Assembly: GCA_947258545.1 (NCBI GenBank)
Contig: CAMYJI010000021.1
Location: 1-64,000, forward strand
Direction of reading: 5' to 3'
DNA: 64,000 nucleotides
DNA from: an uncultured Ectothiorhodospiraceae bacterium
Lineage (GTDB): Bacteria > Pseudomonadota > Gammaproteobacteria > UBA9214
Under the pieces are notes generated by a model that was not told the DNA's origin, did no database searches, and saw only the letters and a program-made list of their open reading frames with translations. Made by a program: the position numbers and the translations under genes. Each line of letters begins with the position of its first letter. Position 1 is the first letter of the stretch. This document shows positions 52,831 to 64,000 of this stretch, piece after piece.

Positions 52831-52950
52831 GCACCTGTCCTCGGTCATTGCTCCTGCATCGCCTGAAGTGCCTACTTTTGGTGCTCTCGGCTCTGGCATC
52901 CTGCTTCGCTCTACCGAGTCCATCCATGCAGTCGTGCGCCAACATCCGGG

Positions 52951-53826
52951 TTAGCGGTCTGCGCCCTTGTTGGTGTTGAAAAACTTGAAGAACTCCGAAT
53001 CCGGTTGCAGCACCAGGATGTCCTGCTTGCTGCCCAGCGCGCCGCGGTAGGCATTCATGCTGCGGTAGAACTCGTAGAATCCCTCGTTCTGGCTGTAGGC
53101 ATTGGCGTAGGTCTCGGTTGCCCGGGCATCACCCTCACCGCGGATAATCTCGGCATCACGCTGGGCCTCGGCCAGCAGCACGGTGCGCTCCCTTTCCGCT
53201 ACCGCACGTATGCCCTTGGCGGTCTCTTCACCCTGGGCGCGGTGTTCACGCGCCACCCGCTCGCGTTCCGCGCGCATGCGCTGGAACACCGAATTCCGCA
53301 CGTCCTCCGGCAGCTCAATCTGCTTGATGCGTACATCGATGATCTCGATGCCGAATTTCTGGACCTCTTCATTGCCCTTGGTCGTCAGGTTGTCCATCAT
53401 CTCGGCACGCTCGGTTGCCACGACCTCCTTGATGGTGCGGTGATCGAACTCGAGTTGCAGACCGTTGTTGATGATCTGCAACAGACGCAGTGACGCCTGG
53501 CGCTCATCCCCGCCAAACGAAGTGTAGAAGATCGCCGGATCCTTGATTCGCCATTTGATGAAGAAGTCCACTGTGACATTCTTTTTCTCGCCGGTCAGGA
53601 AGCGTTCCGGACGGGTATCCAGGGTCAGGATGCGCTTGTCGAACTTGCGGACATTATTGATGAACAGCGGTTTCATGAAATGCAGGCCGGGCTCGTATTC
53701 CGAATCCACGATCTCGCCGAGCTGGAACTTGATGGCAAGTTGGCGCTCGTCGACGATGAAAAACGAGGTGACGACCACCAGCAGGCCGAACACCATCAAC
53801 ACCATAAAAATTTTACCGGAAGCCAT
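52951..53826 (-). CDS. hflC: Protease modulator HflC
   Basis: 291 residues, an SPFH/band 7 protein with an N-terminal membrane anchor (IFMVLMVFGLLVVVTSFFIV) and the HflC pattern (DERQLAIKFQLGEI, FDKRILTLDTRPERFLTGEKKN, RAEGEETAKGIRA-like ERVAREHRAQGEETAKGI). With HflK it forms a periplasm-facing complex that restrains FtsH. It overlaps the hflK stop by one base. Confidence 0.96.
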   Translation of the reverse strand: MASGKIFMVLMVFGLLVVVTSFFIVDERQLAIKFQLGEIVDSEYEPGLHFMKPLFINNVRKFDKRILTLDTRPERFLTGEKKNVTVDFFIKWRIKDPAIFYTSFGGDERQASLRLLQIINNGLQLEFDHRTIKEVVATERAEMMDNLTTKGNEEVQKFGIEIIDVRIKQIELPEDVRNSVFQRMRAERERVAREHRAQGEETAKGIRAVAERERTVLLAEAQRDAEIIRGEGDARATETYANAYSQNEGFYEFYRSMNAYRGALGSKQDILVLQPDSEFFKFFNTNKGADR

Positions 53827-54962
53827 TAGCGTACCCCTCCCTCTCTCAACGGACTGCGCCGGCGCGGGCTATCCTGTGCCGTCCCTTCAGGAGTGGCCCT
53901 GACCTGTGTCCCCCCGGGGATTGGCAGCTGGTTGCCGGATGATCTCTCCATCAGCTTGTCCAGCGGCAGGTACATCAGACTGTTGCCGTCCTGCGCCTGC
54001 ATCACCACTTTGCTGGTGTTGGTGAGAACCTCCTCCATGGTCTCCAGGTAAAGCCGCTTGCGTGTGACCGCGGGAGCCTTCTCGTATTCCTTGAGGGTCT
54101 GCAGGAAACGGCTGGTCTCACCCTCGGCCTGCGCAATGACCTTGTCCTTGTAGGCGGCCGCCTCCTCGCGCATGCGGGTGGCGTCACCACGGGCGCGTGG
54201 CACGATATCGCGCGCATAGGCCTGTGCCTGGTTCTTGAACTTGACCTCGTCCTCCTGGGCCTTGATGGCGTCCTGGAATGCGCCCTGTACCTCTTCCGGC
54301 GGTTGCGGGTCCTGCAGGTTCACACTGGTCAGGATCAGGCCGGTCTGGTAACGCTCCAGGATGGTCTGGATCAGGTCCTTGGTCTGTCTGACGATTTCAC
54401 CGCGGCCGCCGCTGAGAAATTCATCCATGGGGATGCCACCGATGACCTCGCGCAAGGCACTCTCCGTGGCCTCCTGCAGGGTGTAGTCGGGATCGCGCAC
54501 CTGGAACAGATAATCCTTCGCATCTTGTACCTGGTATTGCACGGCCAGTTCCACCTGGATGATGTTTTCATCCCGGGTCAGGATCTTCGCACGGTGACTG
54601 ACAGTGCGTACGCGGTCCACATCGACCTTTTCCACGCTCTCGATGAAGCGCATATACCAGTGAGGGCCCGGACCGGTGATGGTCTTGAACTCACCCAGAC
54701 GCAGCACCACACCGCGCTCGGCCGGCTGAATCAGGTAGATACCAGACAGGGCCCAGACTACCAGCAGCAGGACTGCAATCAGACCGAGGCTGATTGACGG
54801 TATCGCACCCCTGCCACCACCGCCATCGCCGCGACCGCCGAACAGGCGATTCATCCTGTCGCGCATCTTGCGGACCACTTCATCCAGGTCAGGTGGACCT
54901 GCGTTACCGCCACGTCCACCCCAGGGATCGCGGTTATCACCACCCGGTTCATTCCATGCCAT
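53826..54962 (-). CDS. hflK: Protease modulator HflK
   Basis: 378 residues from ATG 54962 (TGGAG upstream). Glycine-rich N-terminus (NEPGGDNRDPWGGRGG), a single membrane helix (LGLIAVLLLVVWALSGIYLI), then the SPFH domain (AERGVVLRLGEFKT, YQVQDAKDYLFQV, LREVIGGIPMDEFL) and a coiled-coil (RARGDATRMREEAAAYKDKVIAQAEGE). The C-terminal tail is proline and arginine-rich. Partner of HflC in regulating FtsH. Confidence 0.96.
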   Translation of the reverse strand: MAWNEPGGDNRDPWGGRGGNAGPPDLDEVVRKMRDRMNRLFGGRGDGGGGRGAIPSISLGLIAVLLLVVWALSGIYLIQPAERGVVLRLGEFKTITGPGPHWYMRFIESVEKVDVDRVRTVSHRAKILTRDENIIQVELAVQYQVQDAKDYLFQVRDPDYTLQEATESALREVIGGIPMDEFLSGGRGEIVRQTKDLIQTILERYQTGLILTSVNLQDPQPPEEVQGAFQDAIKAQEDEVKFKNQAQAYARDIVPRARGDATRMREEAAAYKDKVIAQAEGETSRFLQTLKEYEKAPAVTRKRLYLETMEEVLTNTSKVVMQAQDGNSLMYLPLDKLMERSSGNQLPIPGGTQVRATPEGTAQDSPRRRSPLREGGVR

Positions 54963-55041
54963 CACAAAACTCCAGTTCAGATTATGCGCACCCCGTGTCG
55001 GGGCAGCTTTTTTCGATACGAAAGGCTAATTCTAAAGAAGC

Positions 55042-56352
55042 CTAGGCAGTCCCCGCAAGGAGATCATCGGAATTGGTTGAATGAAAGCAGACGCCCTGCT
55101 CCGGATCGCCGGTCAACCTGTCGACATCACGCCGCGCCATCCTGACCTCCAGCCACCAGTCACCCTGTTCGTCCACGTGTTCCGACAGGACACAGCCCGT
55201 CTCGAACAGTGTGGAGCGAATAGCGCCTGCCCGTGACGAGAGATGCAACCATCCATGCACCTGGGTGCCCTGAAAATATTCAGTCAATGCAGCGGTCAGC
55301 AGGTCCAGGCCTTCTCCGCTCATGGCCGACAGCCAGATCCTGGTTATCCTGCCCTCGGCATCACGTTCCACCCGCGGCTCCATACCATTGAGGTCGATCT
55401 TGTTGTAGACGCACAGCTGCGGCACCTTGTCAGCACCAATTTCACGCAATACCTCGTTGACCTGGGCGATACGCGCCCCCCGATCTGCGTCCTGCACATC
55501 AACAACATGCAACAGCAGATCGGCCTTGCGGGTCTCCTCCAGCGTGGCGCGGAAGGCCGCGACCAGGTCATGCGGCAGGTGGCGTATGAAACCGACCGTG
55601 TCGGCCAGCACCAACGGCCCCACAACAGGAAGCTCGATACGCCGCAGGGTAGGATCCAGCGTCGCGAACATCTGGTCCGCTGCATAGGCATGGGCACCTG
55701 TAATCGCATTAAACAGTGTCGACTTGCCGGCATTGGTGTAACCGACCAGTGAGACCGTGTGCACATCGGCCCGGCTGCGCGCCCGGCGCCCCTGGTCACG
55801 CTGACGCTCGACCTTCTCGAGACGTTTGTTGATCATCTTGATGCGCGCATTGATCATGCGGCGATCGGATTCCAGCTGGGTTTCGCCCGGCCCACGCAAA
55901 CCGATACCGCCCTTCTGACGCTCCAGGTGGGTCCAGCCACGCACCAGTCGGGTTGACAGGTGCCGCAGTTGTGCCAGTTCCACCTGCAGCTTGCCCTCGA
56001 AAGAACGCGCACGCTGGGCGAAGATATCCAGTATCAGCCCCGTCCGCGCCAGCACCCGGCATGACAGCAGCCGCTCCAGGTTGCGTTCCTGGCTGGGGCT
56101 GAGGGCGTGATTGAAGATAACGATGTCAGCCTGCTCCTGCCGGACGATGCCGTGGATTTCTTCCGCCTTGCCATGCCCGACATACAGGCGCGGATCAGGC
56201 GCAGCACGCGTCCCCGTGACGGTTGCAACCGCGGTCGCACCCGCAGAGTGAACAAGTTCGGTGAATTCCTGGAGGTCCTCCCGGTCATTACCGGCGGGAA
56301 AGTTCACATGGACCAGTACGGCCCGCTCACCACTTTCAGGGCGTTCGAACAA
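55042..56352 (-). CDS. hflX: GTPase HflX
   Basis: 436 residues, TTG start at 56352 (LFERPESGERAVLVHV). An HflX N-terminal domain with HALSPSQERNLERLL and VELAQLRHLSTRLVRGWTHLERQ, GGIGLRGPGETQLE, then G domain motifs GYTNAGKST, DTVGFIRHLPH and NKID. HflX splits or rescues stalled ribosomes. C-terminal extension with a short beta-rich segment. Follows hfq by 32 bases. Confidence 0.95.
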   Translation of the reverse strand: MFERPESGERAVLVHVNFPAGNDREDLQEFTELVHSAGATAVATVTGTRAAPDPRLYVGHGKAEEIHGIVRQEQADIVIFNHALSPSQERNLERLLSCRVLARTGLILDIFAQRARSFEGKLQVELAQLRHLSTRLVRGWTHLERQKGGIGLRGPGETQLESDRRMINARIKMINKRLEKVERQRDQGRRARSRADVHTVSLVGYTNAGKSTLFNAITGAHAYAADQMFATLDPTLRRIELPVVGPLVLADTVGFIRHLPHDLVAAFRATLEETRKADLLLHVVDVQDADRGARIAQVNEVLREIGADKVPQLCVYNKIDLNGMEPRVERDAEGRITRIWLSAMSGEGLDLLTAALTEYFQGTQVHGWLHLSSRAGAIRSTLFETGCVLSEHVDEQGDWWLEVRMARRDVDRLTGDPEQGVCFHSTNSDDLLAGTA

Positions 56353-56384
56353 ATAGCCACCCGGGCAGTATGGTATTTAGGACG

Positions 56385-56651
56385 TCAGGCATTACCCGGC
56401 TCATTGCCACCGTTGTTATCGGCACCGGAGTCTGTCCCCATGAACCTGACATTACGGGCAGGTACGACCGTGGAAATCGCATGTTTGTAGACCATCTGGC
56501 TGACGGCATTCTTGAGAAGCACCACAAACTGGTCAAACGATTCGATCTGGCCCTGCAGCTTGATGCCATTGACCAGATAAATTGACACCGGGACACGCTC
56601 CTTGCGAAGTGCGTTCAAAAACGGGTCTTGCAAAGATTGTCCTCTGTTCAT
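56385..56651 (-). CDS. hfq: RNA chaperone Hfq
   Basis: 88 residues from ATG 56651, with AAGGAG seven bases upstream. Sm1 motif [24 protein letters not shown] with [13 protein letters not shown] and Sm2 motif [12 protein letters not shown], followed by a short acidic-asparagine tail. Hexameric RNA chaperone for small RNA pairing. Located between miaA and hflX as usual. Confidence 0.97.
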   Translation of the reverse strand: MNRGQSLQDPFLNALRKERVPVSIYLVNGIKLQGQIESFDQFVVLLKNAVSQMVYKHAISTVVPARNVRFMGTDSGADNNGGNEPGNA

Positions 56652-56764
56652 GTCATTTCTCCTTTTTCTTGTCCCATACACCAAAGCGCTGTCTCCCATC
56701 GAATTCTTCTGCGATCATATTCTGTCGCATCCTTTTGGGATAATACCAAAATTTTTTAGCACAA

Positions 56765-57736
56765 TCACATGCTTGTTGCCATTTGCCCGAGCCACCCCTG
56801 GAGGTGGCGCACCACATCCCGGGGCACATCCGGGGCCGCGGCATCAAACCAGCAAGCATCCTCCTCGCTGCGCAGCCAGGTCAACTGGCGCTTGGCATAC
56901 TGGCGCGTGGCTACTATAGCCTGATTCAGCATTTCTTCATAGCTGATCCGGCCCTCCAGCCAGGCCCACGCCTGCCGGTAACCGACCGCGCGCATGGCCG
57001 GAAGTTCGGGGCCAAGGTCAGCACGCAGGAACAACCGCCGGACTTCATCAGTGAATCCCGCCGCGAGCATGGCTTTGAAGCGCTGCTCGATGCGGCGCTG
57101 CATCAGTGCTCGATCCGTCGGGGCCAGGATAAGCTTGGCCAGGCGGTAGGGCAGTGCCGTTGCCCGCCCGCGCGCATGGAAACTGCTCAGCGGGCGGCCG
57201 GTGAGATAATTGATCTCCAGTGCACGTTGTATGCGTTGCGGGTCATTTGCATGAATGCGAGCCGCCGACACGGGATCGACCTGTTGCAGGCGCGTGTGCA
57301 TGGCAGCCCAGCCAAGCTGCTGCGCCTGCTCTTCCAGCATGGCACGTACCTCCGGATCGGCCGGCGGCATCTCCGAGAGTCCTTTTTCAAGCGCGCGGAA
57401 GTAAAGCAGGGTGCCGCCTACCAGCAGCGGGATCCGCCCGCATGCGGTGATATCCGCCATTGCAGCCAGGGCATCCGCACGGAAGTCCGCCGCAGAATAG
57501 GGTTCCGAGGGGTCGCGGATATCGATCAGGCGGTGCGGTGCGGCCTCCAGGATTCCGGTATCCGGCTTGGCGGTACCGATGTCCATGCCCCGGTAGACCA
57601 GCGCAGAATCGACGCTGATTATCTCGAAGGGGAACTCGTTGACCAGCTCGACGGCCACCGCGGTCTTGCCAGAGGCCGTGGGACCCATGAGGAATACCGC
57701 GGGCGGTAAAGCGCCCGGACGGGAGGTATCATTCAT
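56765..57736 (-). CDS. miaA: tRNA dimethylallyltransferase MiaA
   Basis: 323 residues. P-loop MGPTASGKT (about residue 18), [49 protein letters not shown] and the C-terminal [12 protein letters not shown]. Adds the dimethylallyl group to A37 of tRNAs reading UNN codons. Starts at ATG 57736, eight bases after the mutL stop, so the pair is cotranscribed. Confidence 0.96.
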   Translation of the reverse strand: MNDTSRPGALPPAVFLMGPTASGKTAVAVELVNEFPFEIISVDSALVYRGMDIGTAKPDTGILEAAPHRLIDIRDPSEPYSAADFRADALAAMADITACGRIPLLVGGTLLYFRALEKGLSEMPPADPEVRAMLEEQAQQLGWAAMHTRLQQVDPVSAARIHANDPQRIQRALEINYLTGRPLSSFHARGRATALPYRLAKLILAPTDRALMQRRIEQRFKAMLAAGFTDEVRRLFLRADLGPELPAMRAVGYRQAWAWLEGRISYEEMLNQAIVATRQYAKRQLTWLRSEEDACWFDAAAPDVPRDVVRHLQGWLGQMATSM

Positions 57737-57744
57737 ACTGCAGG

Positions 57745-59523
<1,779 letters not shown>

Positions 59524-59570
59524 GGGCTGTCCATGATAACCCAATCTCCGCCGGCTGACCCGGCAGGGCG

Positions 59571-60044
59571 TTACTCCGGAAACCTGAAACTGAAGTAATC
59601 GCCCAGCGCCTCCTCGATCTGGGCCTGGGTGACCGGGCGGCCAAACAGGGGCCAGTCATAGTACTCGCAGACCATCGGCATGATCCCCGACTGGTGCTTT
59701 GAATTAAGCCGGAACGTCTTGTAGTAACGCCTGGTGTGGGGGTAGTTCTCCCATTCCCGCTGGCTGCCGTAGCCGGTGATCAGGAAGGTGTCGGGCTGGA
59801 TGGTGCGGGGACCGAGATCCCTGACCTCGAAACGGCAAGCGACCTCGAATTCGCTGGCCGCGCGGGCAGCCGTCCCGTGCTGCAGCATGATATGCGCCCG
59901 TTGTGCCGGGATAGTCAGCGCCCGATTCAGCACCAGCTCCGAGCCGGGTGGTATCCTGAACCAGACCGAGCTGCGGTCATCGGTCGCCATGGACTGACAA
60001 GCGGCCAGTGACAGGCCCAGGACAATCGAGAACAGCGCTTTCAT
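59571..60044 (-). CDS. Lipoprotein of unknown function
   Basis: 157 residues with a lipoprotein signal ([16 protein letters not shown]). The mature part is beta-rich ([56 protein letters not shown]) with a C-terminal helix. I do not recognise a named family; similar lipoproteins are found between amiB and mutL in some gammaproteobacteria, but I cannot confirm that here. Confidence 0.75.
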   Translation of the reverse strand: MKALFSIVLGLSLAACQSMATDDRSSVWFRIPPGSELVLNRALTIPAQRAHIMLQHGTAARAASEFEVACRFEVRDLGPRTIQPDTFLITGYGSQREWENYPHTRRYYKTFRLNSKHQSGIMPMVCEYYDWPLFGRPVTQAQIEEALGDYFSFRFPE

Positions 60045-60146
60045 AGCAACTATCCCTTCACGTGCAGGTATTGGAACATTGCGTCAATACGACGACACGC
60101 CCGGATTGACCGGGAGACGGCGATTTAGTTCAGGCGAGGTGCCGGA

Positions 60147-61472
60147 TCAGCCGCCGGCAGGTGGTATCCGCAGCGTGTCACCGACACGCAGGCGGTCGGT
60201 TTTCAGTCCGTTATAGCCCTTCAGACGGTTGAGGCTGACATCATAACGCTGTGCGAGATGCCCCAGGGTGTCACCCACCTCGATAACGTGTTCGCGCGCC
60301 GCCAGATGGGTGCCGGGAGGTGCGTGGCTGGCGAAATAGCCCTTGATCCCCCGCAGCATGGCACGCGCCAGTGCCTCCTGGTGACGCCGGTCACGCAACT
60401 TGCGCTCTTCCGAGGGATTGGAGATGAACGCGGTCTCGACCAGCACCGAAGGGATATCCGGGGACTTCAGTACGACAAAGCCGGCCTGCTGGACCGAGGA
60501 TTTGTGAGTCTTGCCGAGGTGTTTCAGTTCACCCAGCATATTGCCGGCCACCTCGACACTGGCCTCGATGGTCGCCGTCTGTGACAGATCGAGCAACACC
60601 TCGGCCAGCAGGTCGTCCTTGTCGTCCAGCCTTACCCCGCCCGCCAGATCCGCCGCGTTTTCCTTCTCAGCAAGCCAACGCGCCATCTCGGATGAAGCAC
60701 CACGCCGCGACAGGACAAAAACCGAGGAACCCTTGACCCGTCGGTCACGGAAACCATCGGCATGAACGGATACGAACAGGTCGGCCCCGTGCTTGCGGGC
60801 AATGTTGATTCGTTTACGCAACCCAATGTAGTAATCACCCTGGCGGACCAGTACCGGCCGCATACCCGGCTCCTGCTCGACCAAGGCCGCCAGCCGTTTG
60901 GCAATGGACAGCACGACATCTTTCTCACGGGTCCTGCCCGGGCCGATCGCTCCCGGGTCGTCACCGCCATGGCCCGCATCGATGGCGATGACCAGGTCGC
61001 GCAAACGGGTCGTCTTCTCAGCGACCGACTTTTTGACCGTGGCCTTTTGGCTTGCCTCGGTCTCGTACAGGTCGATGACCAGGCGGTGTCCGTGCTGGCC
61101 ACCCGGCTTCAGGGTGAAACTGCGCGGCTTAGTCAGCCGCTCCAGGTCCAGCACGATCCTCAGGTCGCCCGTGTCCTGCTGGGCGGTACGAATCCCCTTG
61201 ACCAGTCCGACAGCCTTGCCCTGCGCCTGCAGCGAGGCACCAGTGCGGACGGCCGGGACATCGACGACCAGGCGCTCGGGATCATTCAGGGAAAACAACG
61301 TATGCTCGATCGGCCCGCTGGTATCGAATACCACGCGGGTATGGTCCGGTGCCGCCCACAGACGCACACCCTGTACCTCTACCGGCGCTGCACAGACCAG
61401 TGTTTGACTGATGAGCCAGAGGCAACATGCTGTGATCAGCCTTTTCACTTGGTGGACCGCCCCCCGGGGCAC
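60147..61472 (-). CDS. amiB: N-acetylmuramoyl-L-alanine amidase AmiB
   Basis: 441 residues. A signal peptide (LITACCLWLISQTLVCA-AP), an AMIN domain (about 30-135), a zinc amidase_3 domain with IDAGHGGDDPGAIG, SVHADGF and VLVETAFISNPSEE, then a C-terminal LysM (HVIEVGDTLGHLAQRYDVSLNRLKGYNGL). Splits septal peptidoglycan during cell separation, activated by an EnvC/NlpD-type factor. The 150 bases upstream to tsaE are AT-rich and likely carry a promoter. Confidence 0.95.
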   Translation of the reverse strand: MPRGAVHQVKRLITACCLWLISQTLVCAAPVEVQGVRLWAAPDHTRVVFDTSGPIEHTLFSLNDPERLVVDVPAVRTGASLQAQGKAVGLVKGIRTAQQDTGDLRIVLDLERLTKPRSFTLKPGGQHGHRLVIDLYETEASQKATVKKSVAEKTTRLRDLVIAIDAGHGGDDPGAIGPGRTREKDVVLSIAKRLAALVEQEPGMRPVLVRQGDYYIGLRKRINIARKHGADLFVSVHADGFRDRRVKGSSVFVLSRRGASSEMARWLAEKENAADLAGGVRLDDKDDLLAEVLLDLSQTATIEASVEVAGNMLGELKHLGKTHKSSVQQAGFVVLKSPDIPSVLVETAFISNPSEERKLRDRRHQEALARAMLRGIKGYFASHAPPGTHLAAREHVIEVGDTLGHLAQRYDVSLNRLKGYNGLKTDRLRVGDTLRIPPAGG

Positions 61473-61622
61473 GCTGGAGATGGGCGTATCTTAGCCACAA
61501 ATCCCACATAATTTCAATTATTATGTTGAAACTCCATTAGATAGCATAGAAACCTCTCAGGGAGCCCAAGGGATATACGATAAGTATCTGTCACATTGTA
61601 CGTTACGGAACAAGAACATGGC

Positions 61623-62096
61623 TCACCCGGTATCGGTCCGGCACGCATCCGGCATGGCCGCCAGCCACTGGCGACCCCGCGCGCTGGCCGCGCGCAGATC
61701 CAGCTGGCGGCCCGTGTCCCGGTAGTCGATCACGACGACCAGGTCGGGCGGCGGTAGCGCGCCCTTACCCTGTTCCGGCCATTCGACCAATAACAATTCG
61801 TTGCCGGCCATCAGGTCGCGGATACCGATCCATTCCAGCTCCTCCCCGGAGGCCAATCGATAGAGGTCCAGGTGGTACACCGTAAACCCCCCCAGCGGAT
61901 ACGGTTCAATCAGCGTGTAGGTCGGGCTCTTGACCTTGCCCTGGAACCCGAGCCCGCGCAGCAAGCTGCGCACCAGTGTGGTCTTGCCGGCGCCCAGGTC
62001 GCCCTGGATATAGATGACGCCGGGTTCGCATGCCACCTGTGCCAGGCGCAAGCCGAGGTCCTGCATGGCGGCCTCATCCGCTGCGAACAGCTTCAC
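61623..62096 (-). CDS. tsaE: tRNA threonylcarbamoyladenosine biosynthesis ATPase TsaE
   Basis: 157 residues. Walker A GDLGAGKTTLVR, KSPTYTLIEPY, HLDLYRLASGEELEWIG and LVEWPEQG are the TsaE signature. Part of the TsaBDE complex that makes t6A37. The start overlaps the nnr stop by four bases (ATGA), so translation is coupled. Confidence 0.95.
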   Translation of the reverse strand: MKLFAADEAAMQDLGLRLAQVACEPGVIYIQGDLGAGKTTLVRSLLRGLGFQGKVKSPTYTLIEPYPLGGFTVYHLDLYRLASGEELEWIGIRDLMAGNELLLVEWPEQGKGALPPPDLVVVIDYRDTGRQLDLRAASARGRQWLAAMPDACRTDTG

Positions 62097-63583
62097 CTGG
62101 CCTGGCCTTCCGCATCCATCACAGCACGCAATTCGTTGATGACATCGCGTGCCGTCATCCCGCGTTCGCCGGCTAGCGCGGCACGGTCACCCGCGAGGCC
62201 GTGCACGCAGAGCCCCGCCCGTGCGGCCTGCCCCAGCCCCAGACCCTGGGCCGCCAGACCGGCGATGACCCCGCTGAGGACATCACCCATGCCGGCCGTT
62301 GCCATGCCCGGGTTGCCGACCGCGCACACCGTGACCGGGTCGTCCGCACTGGACACCAGCGAGCCGGCTCCCTTCAACACCGCGATGCCGCCATAGTTGC
62401 CGGCCAGGGCGGATACCGCGGCAAAACGGTTGGCCTGGACATCCCGGGCGGCAATCTTCAGCAGGCGTCCCGCCTCGGCCGGATGCGGTGTCAGCACCCA
62501 GTTGTCACGGGTTTCCGGCTCCCGTGCCAGCAGGTTCAGGGCATCGGCATCCATGATCAACGGCAGCCCGGTATCCAGCACTGCGGCAAGCAGTTCCCGG
62601 GCCCAGCGTGACCGGCCAAGTCCCGGCCCGACAACAACGATGCTGGCCCGTTTCAACAGGGCCGCCAAGTGGCCGGCCTCGGCGACCCCATGGCTCATCA
62701 ATTCGGGGCATGCGGCCGCGATCATGGCCGCATGCTCCGGCCGGGTGGCAAGACTGACCAGCCCCGTACCGACACGCAAGGCTGCCTGGCCCGCCAGCTG
62801 CACGGCCCCCAACATCCCGGATTCACCGCCAACTACCAGTACGTGGCCGTTGTGGCCCTTGTGCGCCGTGCGCGCCCGCGGCAGCGCCAGCCGCCCCAGG
62901 GGCGGCTCTGCGAGCAACTGCGAGGCCGGTGTGACCTGCTGGTAGACCGATGCCGGCATATGCAGGTCATTGAAGGCAACCGTGCCGGCGAATTCTGGTC
63001 CCTCGCCGGTGTACAGTCCCTGTTTGCGGCCAATGAAGGTCACGGTATGAAACGCCCTGACGCTGGCACCCAACACTGTCCCGCTGTCGGCATGCAGGCC
63101 AGTGGGGATGTCGATGGCCAGTACCGGGGTCGGTGCACGATTGATGGCCTCGACAACGGATCGCCATTCCCCCTCCAGGGGCCGTTCCAGACCGGTCCCC
63201 AACAGGGCATCGACGATGACATCGGCACGCGCCAGGCATTTCTCGTCATAGCCGTGTTCCTCGCCGCCCGCCGCCAGCCAGTCATTGCGCGCGCGCAGGG
63301 CATCACCTGTCATGCGGCCACCATCACCCATCTGCACCACCCGGCACTGACAGCCGGATTCCTGGGCCAGGCGCGCCACCACATAGCCATCGCCGCCGTT
63401 ATTGCCGGTACCACAGGCCACCACAATCGAGCGCGCATCCGGCCAGTGTCTGCGCAGGAAATCCCATACCGCTTCCCCGGCGCGTGTCATCAGATCATGG
63501 CCCGGGATGCAGGCCTCTTCGATGGCCGCCCGGTCCAGCGCGCGGACCTGGTTTGCGGTATACAGGGGAATGGTGTTGTTCAT
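62093..63583 (-). CDS. nnr: Bifunctional NAD(P)H-hydrate repair enzyme Nnr
   Basis: 496 residues from ATG 63583 (MNNTIPLYTANQVRALD); ATG 63601 is possible. The N-terminal epimerase domain has ACGTGNNGGDGYVVARL and DALLGTGLERPLEG, and the C-terminal ADP/ATP-dependent dehydratase domain has GGESGMLGAVQLAG, LTPHPAEAGRLL and NPGMATAGMGDVLSG. Repairs hydrated NADH and NADPH. Cotranscribed with tsaE and divergent from queG. Confidence 0.95.
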   Translation of the reverse strand: MNNTIPLYTANQVRALDRAAIEEACIPGHDLMTRAGEAVWDFLRRHWPDARSIVVACGTGNNGGDGYVVARLAQESGCQCRVVQMGDGGRMTGDALRARNDWLAAGGEEHGYDEKCLARADVIVDALLGTGLERPLEGEWRSVVEAINRAPTPVLAIDIPTGLHADSGTVLGASVRAFHTVTFIGRKQGLYTGEGPEFAGTVAFNDLHMPASVYQQVTPASQLLAEPPLGRLALPRARTAHKGHNGHVLVVGGESGMLGAVQLAGQAALRVGTGLVSLATRPEHAAMIAAACPELMSHGVAEAGHLAALLKRASIVVVGPGLGRSRWARELLAAVLDTGLPLIMDADALNLLAREPETRDNWVLTPHPAEAGRLLKIAARDVQANRFAAVSALAGNYGGIAVLKGAGSLVSSADDPVTVCAVGNPGMATAGMGDVLSGVIAGLAAQGLGLGQAARAGLCVHGLAGDRAALAGERGMTARDVINELRAVMDAEGQAR

Positions 63584-63689
63584 GGGATCATTGTCTATCA
63601 TATGTCTGACTTCCTGCAGCGGTTTCTAACCGCCGTTCACAATCAACATACAGTGAAGCCCACGTAAAAATCCAGACTTCAAAACGCCC

Positions 63690-64000
63690 ATGCACGAGCA
63701 ATTCCCGACCACAGATCCCGATTTCGATTACCGCGCCCTGGCGCGGCACATCAAGCGCTGGGGGCTGGAGCTGGGATTTCAGCAAGTCGGCATTACCGAC
63801 ACGGACCTCGGCGCGGATGAAGCCCGCCTACTACAGTGGCTCAAAAAAGGCAGGCATGGCGCAATGGATTACATGCAGCGGCATGGAACCCGGCGCTGCC
63901 GGCCGGCAGAACTGGTCCCCGGCACGGTGCGCATCATTTCGGTACGCATGGACTACTGGCCTGCTGCGGCGGAGCCGGCAGAGATGCAATTGCAGGACCC
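63690..64000 (+). CDS. queG: Epoxyqueuosine reductase QueG, 5' part
   Basis: The frame from ATG 63690 runs to the window end. It reads HEQFPTTDPDFDYRALARHI, then WGLELGFQQVGITDTDLGADEARL, LKKGRHGAMDYMQRHG, RPAELVPGTVRIISVRMDYW, which is the N-terminus of QueG (the FQQVGI and HG-MDYM segments are typical). It reduces epoxyqueuosine to queuosine in tRNA using cobalamin and iron-sulfur clusters; the Fe-S region is beyond the edge. Divergent from nnr, a common pairing. Confidence 0.9.
   Translation, partial: MHEQFPTTDPDFDYRALARHIKRWGLELGFQQVGITDTDLGADEARLLQWLKKGRHGAMDYMQRHGTRRCRPAELVPGTVRIISVRMDYWPAAAEPAEMQLQD

Noticed and set aside
52708-52923. 71-residue minus-strand frame between the DUF2065 gene and hflC
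   Set aside because: It lies within the composite repeat and has no support as a protein.

Overview
The window reads as a GC-rich gammaproteobacterial chromosome. The order nnr, tsaE, amiB, mutL, miaA, hfq, hflX, hflK, hflC, DUF2065, hisZ, purA on the minus strand at the right end is a classic gammaproteobacterial arrangement. The density of c-type cytochromes, an octaheme tetrathionate-reductase-type protein, a hydrogenase small subunit and thioredoxin-like TlpA proteins suggests a respiratory, probably sulfur-oxidising or metal-respiring, lineage such as Chromatiales relatives. That placement is inference from gene content only.

Layout. 1-15113 is an accessory electron-transfer locus on the minus strand: two large paralogous nonaheme cytochromes with PKD and cadherin-like repeats (229-4380, interrupted by an in-frame TAA; 8520-12464, intact), two paralogous parvulin-type prolyl isomerases between them (4844-6229, 6811-8325), a secreted TlpA thioredoxin (13033-13602, plus strand) and a sigma54-dependent activator (13698-15113). 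A gene with the same strong ribosome binding site starts at base 4 and leaves the window. A sigma54-like promoter and GTCATGC palindromes lie upstream of the interrupted cytochrome, and related sites lie near the second cytochrome and the activator, so one regulon is likely. A decayed REP-associated tyrosine transposase and its terminal repeats sit in this locus and supply the stop codons of both isomerases and the first residues of one.

15114-19750 holds a 255-bp MITE-like element, a secreted unknown protein whose start codon appears to be ATA, and a pentaheme protein with thrombospondin type 3 and dockerin-like repeats. 20013-24523 is an ABC exporter (ATPase, FtsX permease, HlyD adaptor). 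24618-31627 carries hibernation factor, archease and RtcB, DUF72, PolX and small proteins. 31781-35060 has an EF-hand protein, a second copy of the MITE, an orphan [NiFe] hydrogenase small subunit carrying a c-type heme motif, and a beta-CASP metallo-hydrolase. 35766-40624 encodes a Lon-type protease, a universal stress protein, a YbaK-like deacylase and an unknown protein, ending in a REP doublet hairpin. 40699-44659 is a respiratory unit: TlpA-like protein, cytochrome b, octaheme cytochrome and a DUF302 protein. 45081-49598 has a CBS protein, a SLC13 transporter, a doubly broken membrane-protein gene, a monoheme lipoprotein and an unknown membrane-anchored protein. 49704-63583 is the housekeeping block, and queG starts divergently at 63690.

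The genes fit together best as a multiheme-cytochrome lifestyle: secreted or outer-surface cytochromes, isomerases that may help them fold, TlpA reductants that may serve heme attachment, and an inner-membrane cytochrome b/octaheme pair. Insertion of small mobile elements at gene ends has rewritten several C-termini and one signal peptide. All functional statements are from sequence motifs read by eye; no database search was run.
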